Shown: in pieces, positions 17,643 through 24,430 of the stretch
Layout of the letters: each line of letters begins with the position of its first letter
Numbering within the stretch: the stretch's first letter is position 1
Assembly (NCBI GenBank): GCA_018241985.1
Contig: JAFECV010000001.1
Coordinates: 1 to 24,935 of the forward strand
DNA: 24,935 nt
DNA from: Pseudomonadota bacterium
GTDB lineage: Bacteria > Pseudomonadota > Gammaproteobacteria > Burkholderiales > Burkholderiaceae_C
Reading direction: 5' to 3'
Program-made: the position numbers and the translations under genes
The notes under the pieces: model-generated
What the model saw: the letters and a program-made list of their open reading frames with translations, nothing else
What the model was told of the DNA's origin: nothing
Databases searched by the model: none

Positions 17643-17712
17643 GGCAGCTATGGTGCGATGCGGAATGCAATAAAAAGAAATAGGTAAGCGCTGGGTGCGC
17701 AGGCAAAACGAA

Positions 17713-17739
17713 GCGCCCCGCGCAAGGGGAGCGGGGCGC
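17713..17739 (-). repeat. GC-rich perfect hairpin upstream of htpG
   Basis: GCGCCCCGC and GCGGGGCGC form a perfect 9-bp stem with a 9-base loop, about 70 bases upstream of the htpG start. On the minus strand it is followed by TTCGTTTTG, so it looks like an intrinsic terminator pointing toward htpG. It could insulate htpG from upstream transcription, or act in its leader. Confidence 0.45.
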
Positions 17740-17917
17740 CGTTCGCGCACCGCCCGGACGCCAGATCGGGGCGGGCGCTCGCGTTTCAAGCGGGATTATC
17801 CCAGCCTCACGGCGCCCGGCCCCGGCGCAGCGCGCGTCACTTAGACTGTGCGGTTTGCCGACCCAGCAAACCTGCGCCGGCCAGCAACGACGAACCACCG
17901 AAAGAGGGCGAAACAGC

Positions 17918-18847
17918 ATGAGCAGCATTGAGCAGATCAACTTTCACGGCCGGGTCGCGATCGTCACCGGCGCCGGCGGCGGCCTGGGGCGCGAGCACGC
18001 GCTGGCGCTGGCGCGCCGCGGCGCACGGGTGCTGGTGAACGACCTCGGCGGCTCGGTGCATGGCGACGGCTCGTCGACATCGGCGGCGCAGGCGGTGGTC
18101 GACGAAATCCGCGCGGCCGGCGGCGAAGCGGTCGCGAACGGTGCGTCCGTCACCGACTTCGCGGCAGCGCAGGCGATGGTGCGGCAGGCGGTCGACACCT
18201 GGGGCCGCGTCGACGTGCTGGTCAACAACGCCGGCATCCTGCGCGACAAGACCTTCGCGAAGATGGACCTGGTCGACTTTCGGCAGGTCGTGGACGTGCA
18301 CCTGATGGGCGCGGTGCATTGCACCAAGGCCGCATGGCCGCTGATGCTGGCGCAGAACTACGGCCGCGTGGTGTTCACCACCTCGTCCACCGGGCTGTAC
18401 GGCAACTTCGGCCAGACCAACTACGGCGCGGCCAAGCTCGCGCTGGTCGGCCTGATGCAGACGCTCGCGCTCGAAGGCGAGAAGCACGGCATCCGCGTCA
18501 ACTGCCTCGCGCCGACCGCCGCGACCCGGATGACGCAGGACCCGTTCCCCGCCGACATGCTGCACGCGTTCGGCCCGCGCGCGGTGACGCCGGCGATGCT
18601 GGTGCTGGCGTCCGAACAGGCACCGACCCGCACCGTGCTGTGCGCCGGCGCCGGCGGCTTCGAGGCCGCGCACCTGACGCTGACCCAGGGGCTGTACCTC
18701 GGGCTCGGCGACGACGCGCCCGAGCGGCTGCTCGAGCGCCTCGCCGAAGTGACCGACCGCGACGGCGAGCAGGTGCCCGGCAACGGCAACGCGCAGGGCG
18801 CGAACGAGATGGCGCTCGCCGCTGCGGCGCGCAAGGCGGGTGCCTGA
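17918..18847 (+). CDS. SDR-family 3-hydroxyacyl-CoA dehydrogenase-like oxidoreductase
   Basis: This NAD(P)-dependent short-chain dehydrogenase has 309 residues. It has the cofactor motif GAGGGLG (18-24), the following LVNDLGGSVHGDGSS typical of the hydroxyacyl-CoA dehydrogenase module of peroxisomal multifunctional enzyme type 2, and NNAG (103-106). The catalytic Ser is at about 156-157, with Y169 and K173 in NYGAAK. The extra C-terminal region (about 215-309) also fits that subfamily. It probably oxidises 3-hydroxyacyl-CoAs, but the substrate is inferred from the subfamily resemblance. The ATG at 17918 has an AGAGGG Shine-Dalgarno sequence. An in-frame ATG at 17855 lacks support. The gene stands alone, diverging from htpG and converging with the pseudouridine synthase gene. 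Confidence 0.88.
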   Translation: MSSIEQINFHGRVAIVTGAGGGLGREHALALARRGARVLVNDLGGSVHGDGSSTSAAQAVVDEIRAAGGEAVANGASVTDFAAAQAMVRQAVDTWGRVDVLVNNAGILRDKTFAKMDLVDFRQVVDVHLMGAVHCTKAAWPLMLAQNYGRVVFTTSSTGLYGNFGQTNYGAAKLALVGLMQTLALEGEKHGIRVNCLAPTAATRMTQDPFPADMLHAFGPRAVTPAMLVLASEQAPTRTVLCAGAGGFEAAHLTLTQGLYLGLGDDAPERLLERLAEVTDRDGEQVPGNGNAQGANEMALAAAARKAGA

Positions 18848-18877
18848 GCGCTGCTCGAATTCGGCACAGGACTATCG

Positions 18878-18900
18878 CCCTCGCCCCTCTGGGGAGAGGG
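18878..18900. terminator. Likely bidirectional terminator between SDR and pseudouridine synthase genes
   Basis: CCCTC-g-CCCC pairs with GGGG-a-GAGGG across a 3-base loop, giving a strong stem with one mismatch between two convergent genes. No T-run is present. The sequence style resembles short dispersed palindromes in Proteobacteria, so it could also be a REP-like element. Confidence 0.4.
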
Positions 18901-18938
18901 AGCAAATACCGAGGCGCTGCGGCAGGCGCGCGCCCGGA

Positions 18939-19724
18939 TCAGAACCGTTCTTGCGGTCCCAGATAGCGCCACTGCCCCGGCGGCAGCGCCCCCAGCCGCA
19001 CGCCGCCGATGCGGACGCGCTTGAGGCCGACGACGGCCAGGCCGACCTGCTCGCACATGCGCCGGATCTGGCGCTTGCGGCCTTCGCGCAGCACGAAGCG
19101 CAACTGCTCGGGGTTCTGCCATTCGACCTGCGCGGGCTTGAGCGCGCGGCCATCCAGGTGAAGGCCGTGGCGCAGGCGCGTGAGCGCCTCTGGCGGCAGC
19201 GCGGCCTGCACGTTCTGTGCGACCGCGGCGCCGGCGGCGACGTAGTGCACGCGCACCAGGTATTCCTTGTCGATGTCCGAGTCCTCGCCGATCAGTTGGC
19301 GCGCGATGCGGCCGTCCTGCGTCAGCACCAGCAGGCCGGTCGAGTCGATGTCGAGGCGCCCGGCCGGCGCCAGCCCGCGCAGTTGCGACGGCGCGAAGCG
19401 CATCGCGCTCCGGTCCTCGCGCCAGCGCGTGCGCGGGCCCACGAGCGTGACCGCCGGCCGGTGGCCGTCCTCGGCCTGGCCGCTGACGTAGCCGACCGGC
19501 TTGTTCAAAAGCACCGTGACCTGCGACGCCTGGCTGCGGCGCGCGCTGGGGTCGACCTCGATGCGGTCGTCGGCGCGCACCTGCAGGCCCACCGAAGCGA
19601 CCGCGCCGTTGACACGCACCCAGCCGCTCTCGATCCACGCGTCCGCCTCGCGGCGCGAGCACAGGCCGAGTTCGGCGAGCCGCTTGTTGAGCCGCGTGCC
19701 GTCGGAGCGGGTCGCGTCACTCAC
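18939..19724 (-). CDS. 23S rRNA pseudouridine synthase, RsuA/RluB/RluF family
   Basis: This enzyme isomerises a uridine to pseudouridine in ribosomal RNA. It has 261 residues from the chosen start. An N-terminal S4 RNA-binding domain (RLNKRLAELGLCSRREADAW, then VRVNGAVAS) is followed by the synthase domain. The catalytic motif is AGRLDIDSTGLLVLTQDG, with the active Asp in RLD, and REGRKRQIRRMCEQVGLAV is the second conserved block. The overall style is RluF-like, but the target position cannot be set from sequence, so no symbol is given. The start is uncertain. The GTG at 19724 fits the usual short lead before the S4 domain. A GTG at 19808 would add 28 atypical residues, and the AT-rich stretch between the two looks promoter-like. 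Confidence 0.9.
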   Translation of the reverse strand: MSDATRSDGTRLNKRLAELGLCSRREADAWIESGWVRVNGAVASVGLQVRADDRIEVDPSARRSQASQVTVLLNKPVGYVSGQAEDGHRPAVTLVGPRTRWREDRSAMRFAPSQLRGLAPAGRLDIDSTGLLVLTQDGRIARQLIGEDSDIDKEYLVRVHYVAAGAAVAQNVQAALPPEALTRLRHGLHLDGRALKPAQVEWQNPEQLRFVLREGRKRQIRRMCEQVGLAVVGLKRVRIGGVRLGALPPGQWRYLGPQERF

Positions 19725-19862
19725 GTCGTTTGCTACTCTATTGATAGCATACAGCGAAGACTGTGCCTTCGCTTGCGGCCGATTTGATGCTGAAATTCGC
19801 TGCAGCACAGCCGCGCCCGCTCATGCGCGATGGAAGGCAGCGAGGCCGACCAGCGACCCCGC

Positions 19863-20186
19863 CTACACGCCCCAGACGATTTCCTTGCCGGCCTCGGCGC
19901 ATTCCTGCAGCATGTGGATGAACGGCACCGCGCGCTGGCGCAGCGACACCGCATCCTGCGGAGGCGTGGTGTCGTCGGACGGGCCGACGCGCTCCGCCAC
20001 CAGATGGCGGTCCGTCTCGGCCTTCGTGATGGCTGCGTTCAACGCGGCGATCGCCGGCGCCATCTGCTCCACCAGGATGATGCCGCGCGGCCCCGGCGTC
20101 TTGCCGATGATCTCGAGCATGCGGCGACCATCGGGTTCGAGCATGATCAGGTCGCCGGTCGCTCTGGATTTGAACTTGTAGATCAT
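19863..20186 (-). CDS. DUF1840 family protein
   Basis: This small soluble protein of 107 residues matches the DUF1840 pattern: MIYKFKSRATGDLIMLEPDG at the start, LEIIGKTPGPRGII in the middle and a helical C-terminal part ending AGKEIVWGV. The function is unknown. Its ATG overlaps the TGA of cfa (ATGA, 20186-20183), so it is translated from the same message. The pairing suggests a link to membrane lipid state, but nothing in the sequence shows a reaction. There is no signal peptide or membrane helix. Confidence 0.85.
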   Translation of the reverse strand: MIYKFKSRATGDLIMLEPDGRRMLEIIGKTPGPRGIILVEQMAPAIAALNAAITKAETDRHLVAERVGPSDDTTPPQDAVSLRQRAVPFIHMLQECAEAGKEIVWGV

Positions 20187-21451
20187 GGCTGGCGGTAGAT
20201 ATACGCTCGGTTGAACGGGAAGTCCGATTGTGCACCTTTCGGGCCCGCGCCCACGTAGCCGGCATCGGGGTGCGCGACCAGGATCTGATGCAGCGCGACC
20301 CAGCCCTGTTCGAACCCCATCGCGCAGCCCGCCAGGTACAGCCGGTAGGCGCGCAGCACCCGTTCCGCCTGCTCGGCGCTGCCGCCACGCAGCAGCACCT
20401 TGTGCGCTTCGTCCAGATGCCGCTCCAGCCCGTCGGACCAGGCCCACAGCGTGCGCGCATAGTGGGGGCGCAGGTTTTCGGTGTCGACCATCTCGAGGCC
20501 GGCGAGCGCCGCGACCCGCAGCACGTGGCTGATGTGGAACAGCTCGCCGCCGGGGAAGATGTACTTGCCGATGAAGTCGCCCATGCCGGCGCCGAGCTGG
20601 TCGTAGTCGACGCCGCCGGCGGTGATGCCATGGTTCATCGCCAGGCCGCCGGGCTTGAGCAGGCGCCGCACCTTCTCGAAATAGGACGGCAGATTCGCGT
20701 AGCCCACGTGCTCGAACATGCCGACCGACGCGATCCGGTCGAACGGGCGCGATTCGTCGAGGTCGCGGTAGTCGCGCAACTCGATGCGCACCCGGCCCTG
20801 CAGGCCCTTCTGTTCGATCAGGCGCTGCACGTGCGCCCGCTGGTTCTTCGACAGCGTGATCCCGGTCGCGTCGACGCCGTAGTGCTCCGCGGCCCACAGC
20901 AGCAGCCCGCCCCAGCCGGCACCGATATCGAGGAACCGGTCGCCGGGCTTGAGCATCAGCTTGCGGCAGATGTGGTCGAGCTTGGCCTCCTGGGCCTCGG
21001 CCAGCGTCATGTCCGCGTCGCGGAAGTAGGCGCAGGAGTACACGCGCAGCGGATCGAGCCACAGCGCGTAGAAGTCGTCGCTGACGTCGTAGTGGTACTG
21101 GATCTGGCGCGCGTCGCGCTCGCGCGAGTGCGCCCGGCGCGAGCGCAGGCGGTGGATCAGGTCGCGCGGCCAGCGGTTGTCGTGCTCGACCGGGCTGCGC
21201 TGCAGCAGCCGCGCGGCCACGGCCATCAGATCGCGCATGCTGCCTTCGATCTGGACCCTGTTCTCGACATAGGCCTCGGCCAGCGTGCCGATCTTGCCGG
21301 TGGCAAAGGTAGCGACCGTCGACCAGCGGTCGAACGCCAGCGTGACCAGCGATTGCCCGGGGCCTACCGATTGTCCGCCCGGCAGGCGCAGCGATACCGG
21401 AACCGGCAGCCCGGCCAGCTGCGATTCGACCTTGTCGTACAAGCTATGCAT
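20183..21451 (-). CDS. cfa: Cyclopropane-fatty-acyl-phospholipid synthase
   Basis: This enzyme transfers a methylene group from SAM to cis double bonds of membrane phospholipid acyl chains, usually in stationary phase or under acid stress. It has 422 residues. The N-terminal lipid-binding region (about 1-115) is followed by the catalytic methyltransferase: YHYDVSDDFYALWLD, C140 in VYSCAYF, the SAM loop LDIGAGWGGLLLW (174-186), SVGMFEHVGY with the bicarbonate-binding Glu, and KYIFPGGELF. Later, RPHYARTLWAW supplies the active-site Tyr. The length is slightly above E. coli Cfa. Its stop overlaps the start of the DUF1840 gene by four bases. The upstream 80 bases include an AT-rich run next to the ATG. 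Confidence 0.94.
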   Translation of the reverse strand: MHSLYDKVESQLAGLPVPVSLRLPGGQSVGPGQSLVTLAFDRWSTVATFATGKIGTLAEAYVENRVQIEGSMRDLMAVAARLLQRSPVEHDNRWPRDLIHRLRSRRAHSRERDARQIQYHYDVSDDFYALWLDPLRVYSCAYFRDADMTLAEAQEAKLDHICRKLMLKPGDRFLDIGAGWGGLLLWAAEHYGVDATGITLSKNQRAHVQRLIEQKGLQGRVRIELRDYRDLDESRPFDRIASVGMFEHVGYANLPSYFEKVRRLLKPGGLAMNHGITAGGVDYDQLGAGMGDFIGKYIFPGGELFHISHVLRVAALAGLEMVDTENLRPHYARTLWAWSDGLERHLDEAHKVLLRGGSAEQAERVLRAYRLYLAGCAMGFEQGWVALHQILVAHPDAGYVGAGPKGAQSDFPFNRAYIYRQP

Positions 21452-21531
21452 GCGTTTATTTTGTCATTTTGTTGCAAACGGCGGCGGCAGCGCGAGCCGA
21501 TGCCGTTCACAACCGTAGACAACCGCAGGCA

Positions 21532-22140
21532 TCAGGCGCGGTTCGCGAGCAACGGATCGACGACGCGCCGCAGCCGCTCGGCCGTCATCTCGGGCGGATC
21601 GTCGCTCCAGCCGTCGTGAGCCAACCGCCCGGCGCGATCGATCACGAAGCTGACCGGAAGCCGCCAGATACGGCCGTAGACCGGCACCCACGGGCTCGGC
21701 AGCAGGCCGACCGGAAAACTCAGGCTTGCAGCGACCGCACGCACCTGGTTCAGGCTGTCGGCGCCGTCCAGGCTGAACCCGAGCACCTGCAGCCCATCCG
21801 CCGCATGGCGCGCGGCGTATGCCGACAGCAGCGGCAGTTCCTCGCGGCACGGCGCGCACCAAGTCGCCCAGAAGGTCGCGATCACGACCCGGCCGCGCAG
21901 GTCGCCGGTGGCGATGTTGCGGCCATCCAGCGTGTGCAGCACCAGTGGCGGCGCCGGCTCGCCGACCCGCAACCCGTTCGCCCAGGCGCGGGAGGCGATG
22001 CTGGACAGCCCGACCGCCGCGCATGCTGCGCCAGCACCGCGCAGCCAGCCGCGCCGGCGCAGCGCCGGCAGCGCCGCGCCGGCGCCCGCATCGGCGTCCA
22101 TATCCACGCGCTGCGGGCTGCGGGACGACCGAATGCCCAT
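21532..22140 (-). CDS. TlpA-like thioredoxin with twin-arginine-type signal
   Basis: This is an exported thiol-disulfide oxidoreductase of 202 residues. The N-terminal targeting region contains RRRGWL (28-33) followed by a hydrophobic stretch ending SRAWA, resembling a twin-arginine signal. The thioredoxin fold begins GLRVGEPAPPLVL. The redox motif WCAPC is at 94-98 (C95, C98), and the cis-Pro loop is RLPVSFVIDRAG. It probably acts in the periplasm as a reductant, as in TlpA/ResA proteins. The ATG at 22140 is chosen because AGGAG lies six bases upstream. An ATG at 22176 would overlap the preceding gene by 11 bases and has no such site. It is the last gene of a probable operon with the Cys-rich barrel and DUF2946 genes. 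Confidence 0.88.
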   Translation of the reverse strand: MGIRSSRSPQRVDMDADAGAGAALPALRRRGWLRGAGAACAAVGLSSIASRAWANGLRVGEPAPPLVLHTLDGRNIATGDLRGRVVIATFWATWCAPCREELPLLSAYAARHAADGLQVLGFSLDGADSLNQVRAVAASLSFPVGLLPSPWVPVYGRIWRLPVSFVIDRAGRLAHDGWSDDPPEMTAERLRRVVDPLLANRA

Positions 22141-22165
22141 GTCTGACTCCTGTAGGCGCTGAAAC

Positions 22166-23212
22166 TCAGAACGCATGGGTCACCCCGATCGATGCGGCCC
22201 AGCGCGGGAAGAGCTGATAGCCCTCGAGCCGGCTGTACACCGGCACCTGCAGGAACGCGTACAGCTGCGTCTGCGGCGCGATCGCCATCGTCACGCCCGG
22301 GCTCAAGTACGCTGCGGTGCCGGCGGTATTGCGCGTGTCGGCGAGCGCGCCCTGGTCCGCCGCCTTGTGCGTGATGTTGACCTGCAACTGCGGCACGAAG
22401 TTCGGGTCGGCCTCGTAACGCAGCCCGAAGCTCACGGTCGCCAGATTGCCGGGACGGTAGTCCGCGCCCGGCTGATCGAGCCGCTGGCTGACCGCGGCCT
22501 GGAACTGGCCGTTCACGAACGCGTCGAAATTCTGGCTGACCGCTTGGTAGTAGTAGGCGCCGACGATCAGGTCGGTGCTGCCGGTGCCGGCCTGCAGGCT
22601 GGTGTCGAGCAGATTGCCGGGCGCGGGAAGCGCCGCGTTCGGGCCGCTGCCGAACGCAGCCGGGTTGCGCCCCACGCTGCCGGTGCCCGCCGCGTTCGGT
22701 CCGCCGTAATTGCCGGTCGGAAGCTTCACGCCGAGCTGGAAACCGAGGTTGTGCGTGGGCAGCAGACCCTGGTAGCTCGCGATCAACTTGACGTCGCCCA
22801 GTGCGGAGACGGTGGCGCTGCTGATGTCGTCCGGCGTGAGCGGGTTGCCCGAGGACCCGTAGGTCGTATGGCTGCGATCGATGTACGGCACCATGAGCCG
22901 GAAATTCCAGTCCGCGCTGGGCGCGTAGCTCAGCCCCAGCGTGACGTAGCGATTGATGGTGCCATTTTCCACTTCCTGGTCGCCGCCGGCATCGTTGATC
23001 GCGGCGACCTGCGCGGGCGAAATGGCATGCGTTCCGGAGCGCAGCTGGTTCTGGTTGATGTAGTCGTACTGCAGGCTCACGAGCCAGCCGGTGCCGGACG
23101 AATAGCCCATCGCGGCATCGGAGGACAGCGCGCAGCCGCAGGTGGCGCAAGCCCATGCGCCGGCGGGCAAGGCGGCCAGCAGCGAGACAAGGACAAAGGA
23201 ATTCTTTTTCAT
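22166..23212 (-). CDS. Putative outer-membrane beta-barrel with N-terminal CxxCxC motif
   Basis: This is an exported protein of 348 residues. A signal peptide (MKKNSFVLVSLLAALPAGAWA) is followed at once by CATCGCALSSDAAMGYSSG, which gives a CxxCxC cluster at or near the mature N terminus. The rest alternates amphipathic strands rich in Gly, Tyr and Asn (WLVSLQYDYINQNQLRSG, YVTLGLSYAPSADWNFRLMV, LGFQLGVKLPTGNYGG). It ends in a phenylalanine (GVTHAF), as expected of a porin-like barrel. It resembles the loosely named transporter family of outer-membrane barrels. The Cys cluster could bind metal or be kept reduced by the TlpA encoded next. A lipobox is not evident. The substrate is unknown. Confidence 0.8.
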   Translation of the reverse strand: MKKNSFVLVSLLAALPAGAWACATCGCALSSDAAMGYSSGTGWLVSLQYDYINQNQLRSGTHAISPAQVAAINDAGGDQEVENGTINRYVTLGLSYAPSADWNFRLMVPYIDRSHTTYGSSGNPLTPDDISSATVSALGDVKLIASYQGLLPTHNLGFQLGVKLPTGNYGGPNAAGTGSVGRNPAAFGSGPNAALPAPGNLLDTSLQAGTGSTDLIVGAYYYQAVSQNFDAFVNGQFQAAVSQRLDQPGADYRPGNLATVSFGLRYEADPNFVPQLQVNITHKAADQGALADTRNTAGTAAYLSPGVTMAIAPQTQLYAFLQVPVYSRLEGYQLFPRWAASIGVTHAF

Positions 23213-23339
23213 GGGTATCTCTCGGTTCAGGAGCGCGGGATCGCGCCCGCGCAAGGCAATGGGAGAAGCCGCCACGCGGGCGGCCGAGCCGGACCTCCCG
23301 GGCTCGCGCCGGGCGCAGCCGAGAGGCCTGTCGTGCGTG

Positions 23340-23729
23340 TCAGGAGAATGCCGGCGGCGCGCGCGGGTTCTGCGCCACCCAGCCCGAGGCCGGGCGCGGC
23401 GAGAGCGGCACCGCGCCAAGCCACGGCTGCAGGTCCTGCGGGCGCGGGGCCATCGGGACGGTCGCGGGCGCGGGCGCCCAGCCATGGTGGCACAGCACGC
23501 ACAGCGGGCAATCGCCGCCGGATCCGCTGTGCTGCGGTGCGCTCGGCCTATCGGGCCCATTGCCCGCATGGGCCGATCCGTCAGGGTGCGCGGTGCAGAT
23601 CTGCTGCCAGGGCAGGCCGGTCGGCAGCGCCGGGCTCAGGAGCCGGAACGCGGTCGGCGCCAGCGTCAGCCACGCGATAGCCGCGACCGCGAGCCAGCGG
23701 GCCAGCGGATGCGTCATGCGTCTGAACAT
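23340..23729 (-). CDS. DUF2946-like small Cys/His-rich protein
   Basis: This 129-residue protein starts with a membrane or signal segment (WLAVAAIAWLTLAPTAFRLL). It continues with a His/Gly/Pro-rich region and the motif GDCPLCVLCHHG, then a Pro-rich tail. The arrangement, an N-terminal helix followed by a late H...CPLC box, fits DUF2946. From memory, that family is often found near copper-responsive outer-membrane receptors, so metal handling is a guess. The ATG at 23729 sits only six bases after a TACAAT element, so the message would be nearly leaderless. An ATG at 23717 is the alternative start. It is probably the first gene of an operon with the Cys-rich barrel (127-base gap) and TlpA. Confidence 0.7.
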   Translation of the reverse strand: MFRRMTHPLARWLAVAAIAWLTLAPTAFRLLSPALPTGLPWQQICTAHPDGSAHAGNGPDRPSAPQHSGSGGDCPLCVLCHHGWAPAPATVPMAPRPQDLQPWLGAVPLSPRPASGWVAQNPRAPPAFS

Positions 23730-23735
23730 GCGGCG

Positions 23736-23741
23736 ATTGTA
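23736..23741 (-). promoter_or_regulatory. Putative -10 element for the DUF2946-barrel-tlpA operon
   Basis: On the minus strand TACAAT (5 of 6 to TATAAT) lies six bases before the ATG at 23729. No good -35 hexamer is seen 16-18 bases upstream. A TTGACG lies further away, at about 23774-23779, too distant for normal spacing. An activator-dependent promoter is possible. Confidence 0.3.
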
Positions 23742-23788
23742 GGATCAGAGGGACGGTCAGCGGGCGAGCGGAGCGTCAACGAGAAGCA

Positions 23789-23814
23789 AAACGCCCACCA
23801 AGTGGTGGGCGTTT
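23789..23814 (-). terminator. Intrinsic terminator after tRNA-fMet
   Basis: AAACGCCCACCA and TGGTGGGCGTTT form a perfect 12-bp inverted repeat separated by two bases. Read on the minus strand it lies 27 bases beyond the tRNA 3' end and finishes in GCGTTTTG, a typical Rho-independent stop. It could end the whole rpoA-rplQ-tRNA transcript. Confidence 0.75.
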
Positions 23815-23840
23815 GGGAGGCAGCATCAGCTACCGAAAAC

Positions 23841-23917
<77 letters not shown>

Positions 23918-23951
23918 GCAAGATTAAAATTATAGTCGATTGCGGCGTTGT

Positions 23952-24350
23952 TTACATCGCTGTGGGCTCGTCGCCGCCGGTTTCCGCCGGCTCGGGCCGG
24001 TCGAGCAATTCGACCAGCGCCAGCGGTGCGTTGTCGCCGACCCGGAAGCCCATTTTCAGAATGCGGGTGTAGCCGCCCGGCCGGGTCTTGAAGCGGGGGC
24101 CGAGCTCGCCGAACAGCTTCACGACGCTGTCGCGGTCGCGCAGCCGGTTGAACGCGAGACGCTTGTTGGCCACGGTGGGTTCCTTGGCCAGCGTGATCAT
24201 CGGTTCGACAACGCGGCGCAGTTCCTTGGCTTTCGGCAGTGTGGTCTTGATGACCTCGTGCGCGATCAGCGAATTCATCATGTTGCGCAGCATCGCCAGG
24301 CGATGCTCGCTGGTGCGGTTGAGTTTGCGAAGTCCGCTACGGTGACGCAT
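23952..24350 (-). CDS. rplQ: 50S ribosomal protein L17
   Basis: L17 is a large-subunit ribosomal protein near the exit tunnel. It has 132 residues, the normal proteobacterial length, with the invariant start [20 protein letters not shown]. The middle part is [20 protein letters not shown], and [25 protein letters not shown] lies near the end. A short acidic tail ([14 protein letters not shown]) is typical of betaproteobacteria. It follows rpoA after 80 bases, as in the classic alpha operon, with AAGGAAA ahead of the ATG. Confidence 0.98.
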   Translation of the reverse strand: MRHRSGLRKLNRTSEHRLAMLRNMMNSLIAHEVIKTTLPKAKELRRVVEPMITLAKEPTVANKRLAFNRLRDRDSVVKLFGELGPRFKTRPGGYTRILKMGFRVGDNAPLALVELLDRPEPAETGGDEPTAM

Positions 24351-24402
24351 GGTGCTTTCCTTTCGTTATGTCATCCCGCGGCCGTGTCAGGTACCGCAGG
24401 GT

Positions 24403-24418
24403 CGGGGCCGCGGCCCCG
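24403..24418. repeat. 16-bp perfect palindrome between rpoA and rplQ
   Basis: CGGGGCCGCGGCCCCG can fold into a 6-bp stem with a four-base loop, just after the rpoA stop. The T-run (GTTTTC) lies on the plus-strand side, so it does not form an intrinsic terminator for rpoA. It may be an RNA-processing or stabilising hairpin in the alpha operon message. Confidence 0.4.
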
Positions 24419-24430
24419 TTTTCACCTTGT

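Noticed and set aside
15840..17687. Open frame of about 615 codons on the plus strand opposite htpG
   Set aside because: The protein is repetitive Val/Leu/Arg/Ala/His with no recognisable motif, while the minus strand is unmistakably HtpG.
17643..17712. Sigma-32 heat-shock promoter for htpG
   Set aside because: No CTTGAA-N13/15-CCCCAT pattern could be found. Only a poor sigma-70-like TTGCCT-N17-CTATTT is visible.
23130..23212. Lipoprotein signal on the Cys-rich barrel
   Set aside because: The residues before the first Cys (GAWA) do not fit a lipobox, since Trp occupies the -2 position. A signal peptidase I site after AWA fits better.
23219..23325. Seven-base inverted repeat CTCTCGG / CCGAGAG in the gap before the barrel gene
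   Set aside because: The arms are 93 bases apart in GC-rich sequence, so a chance match is likely.
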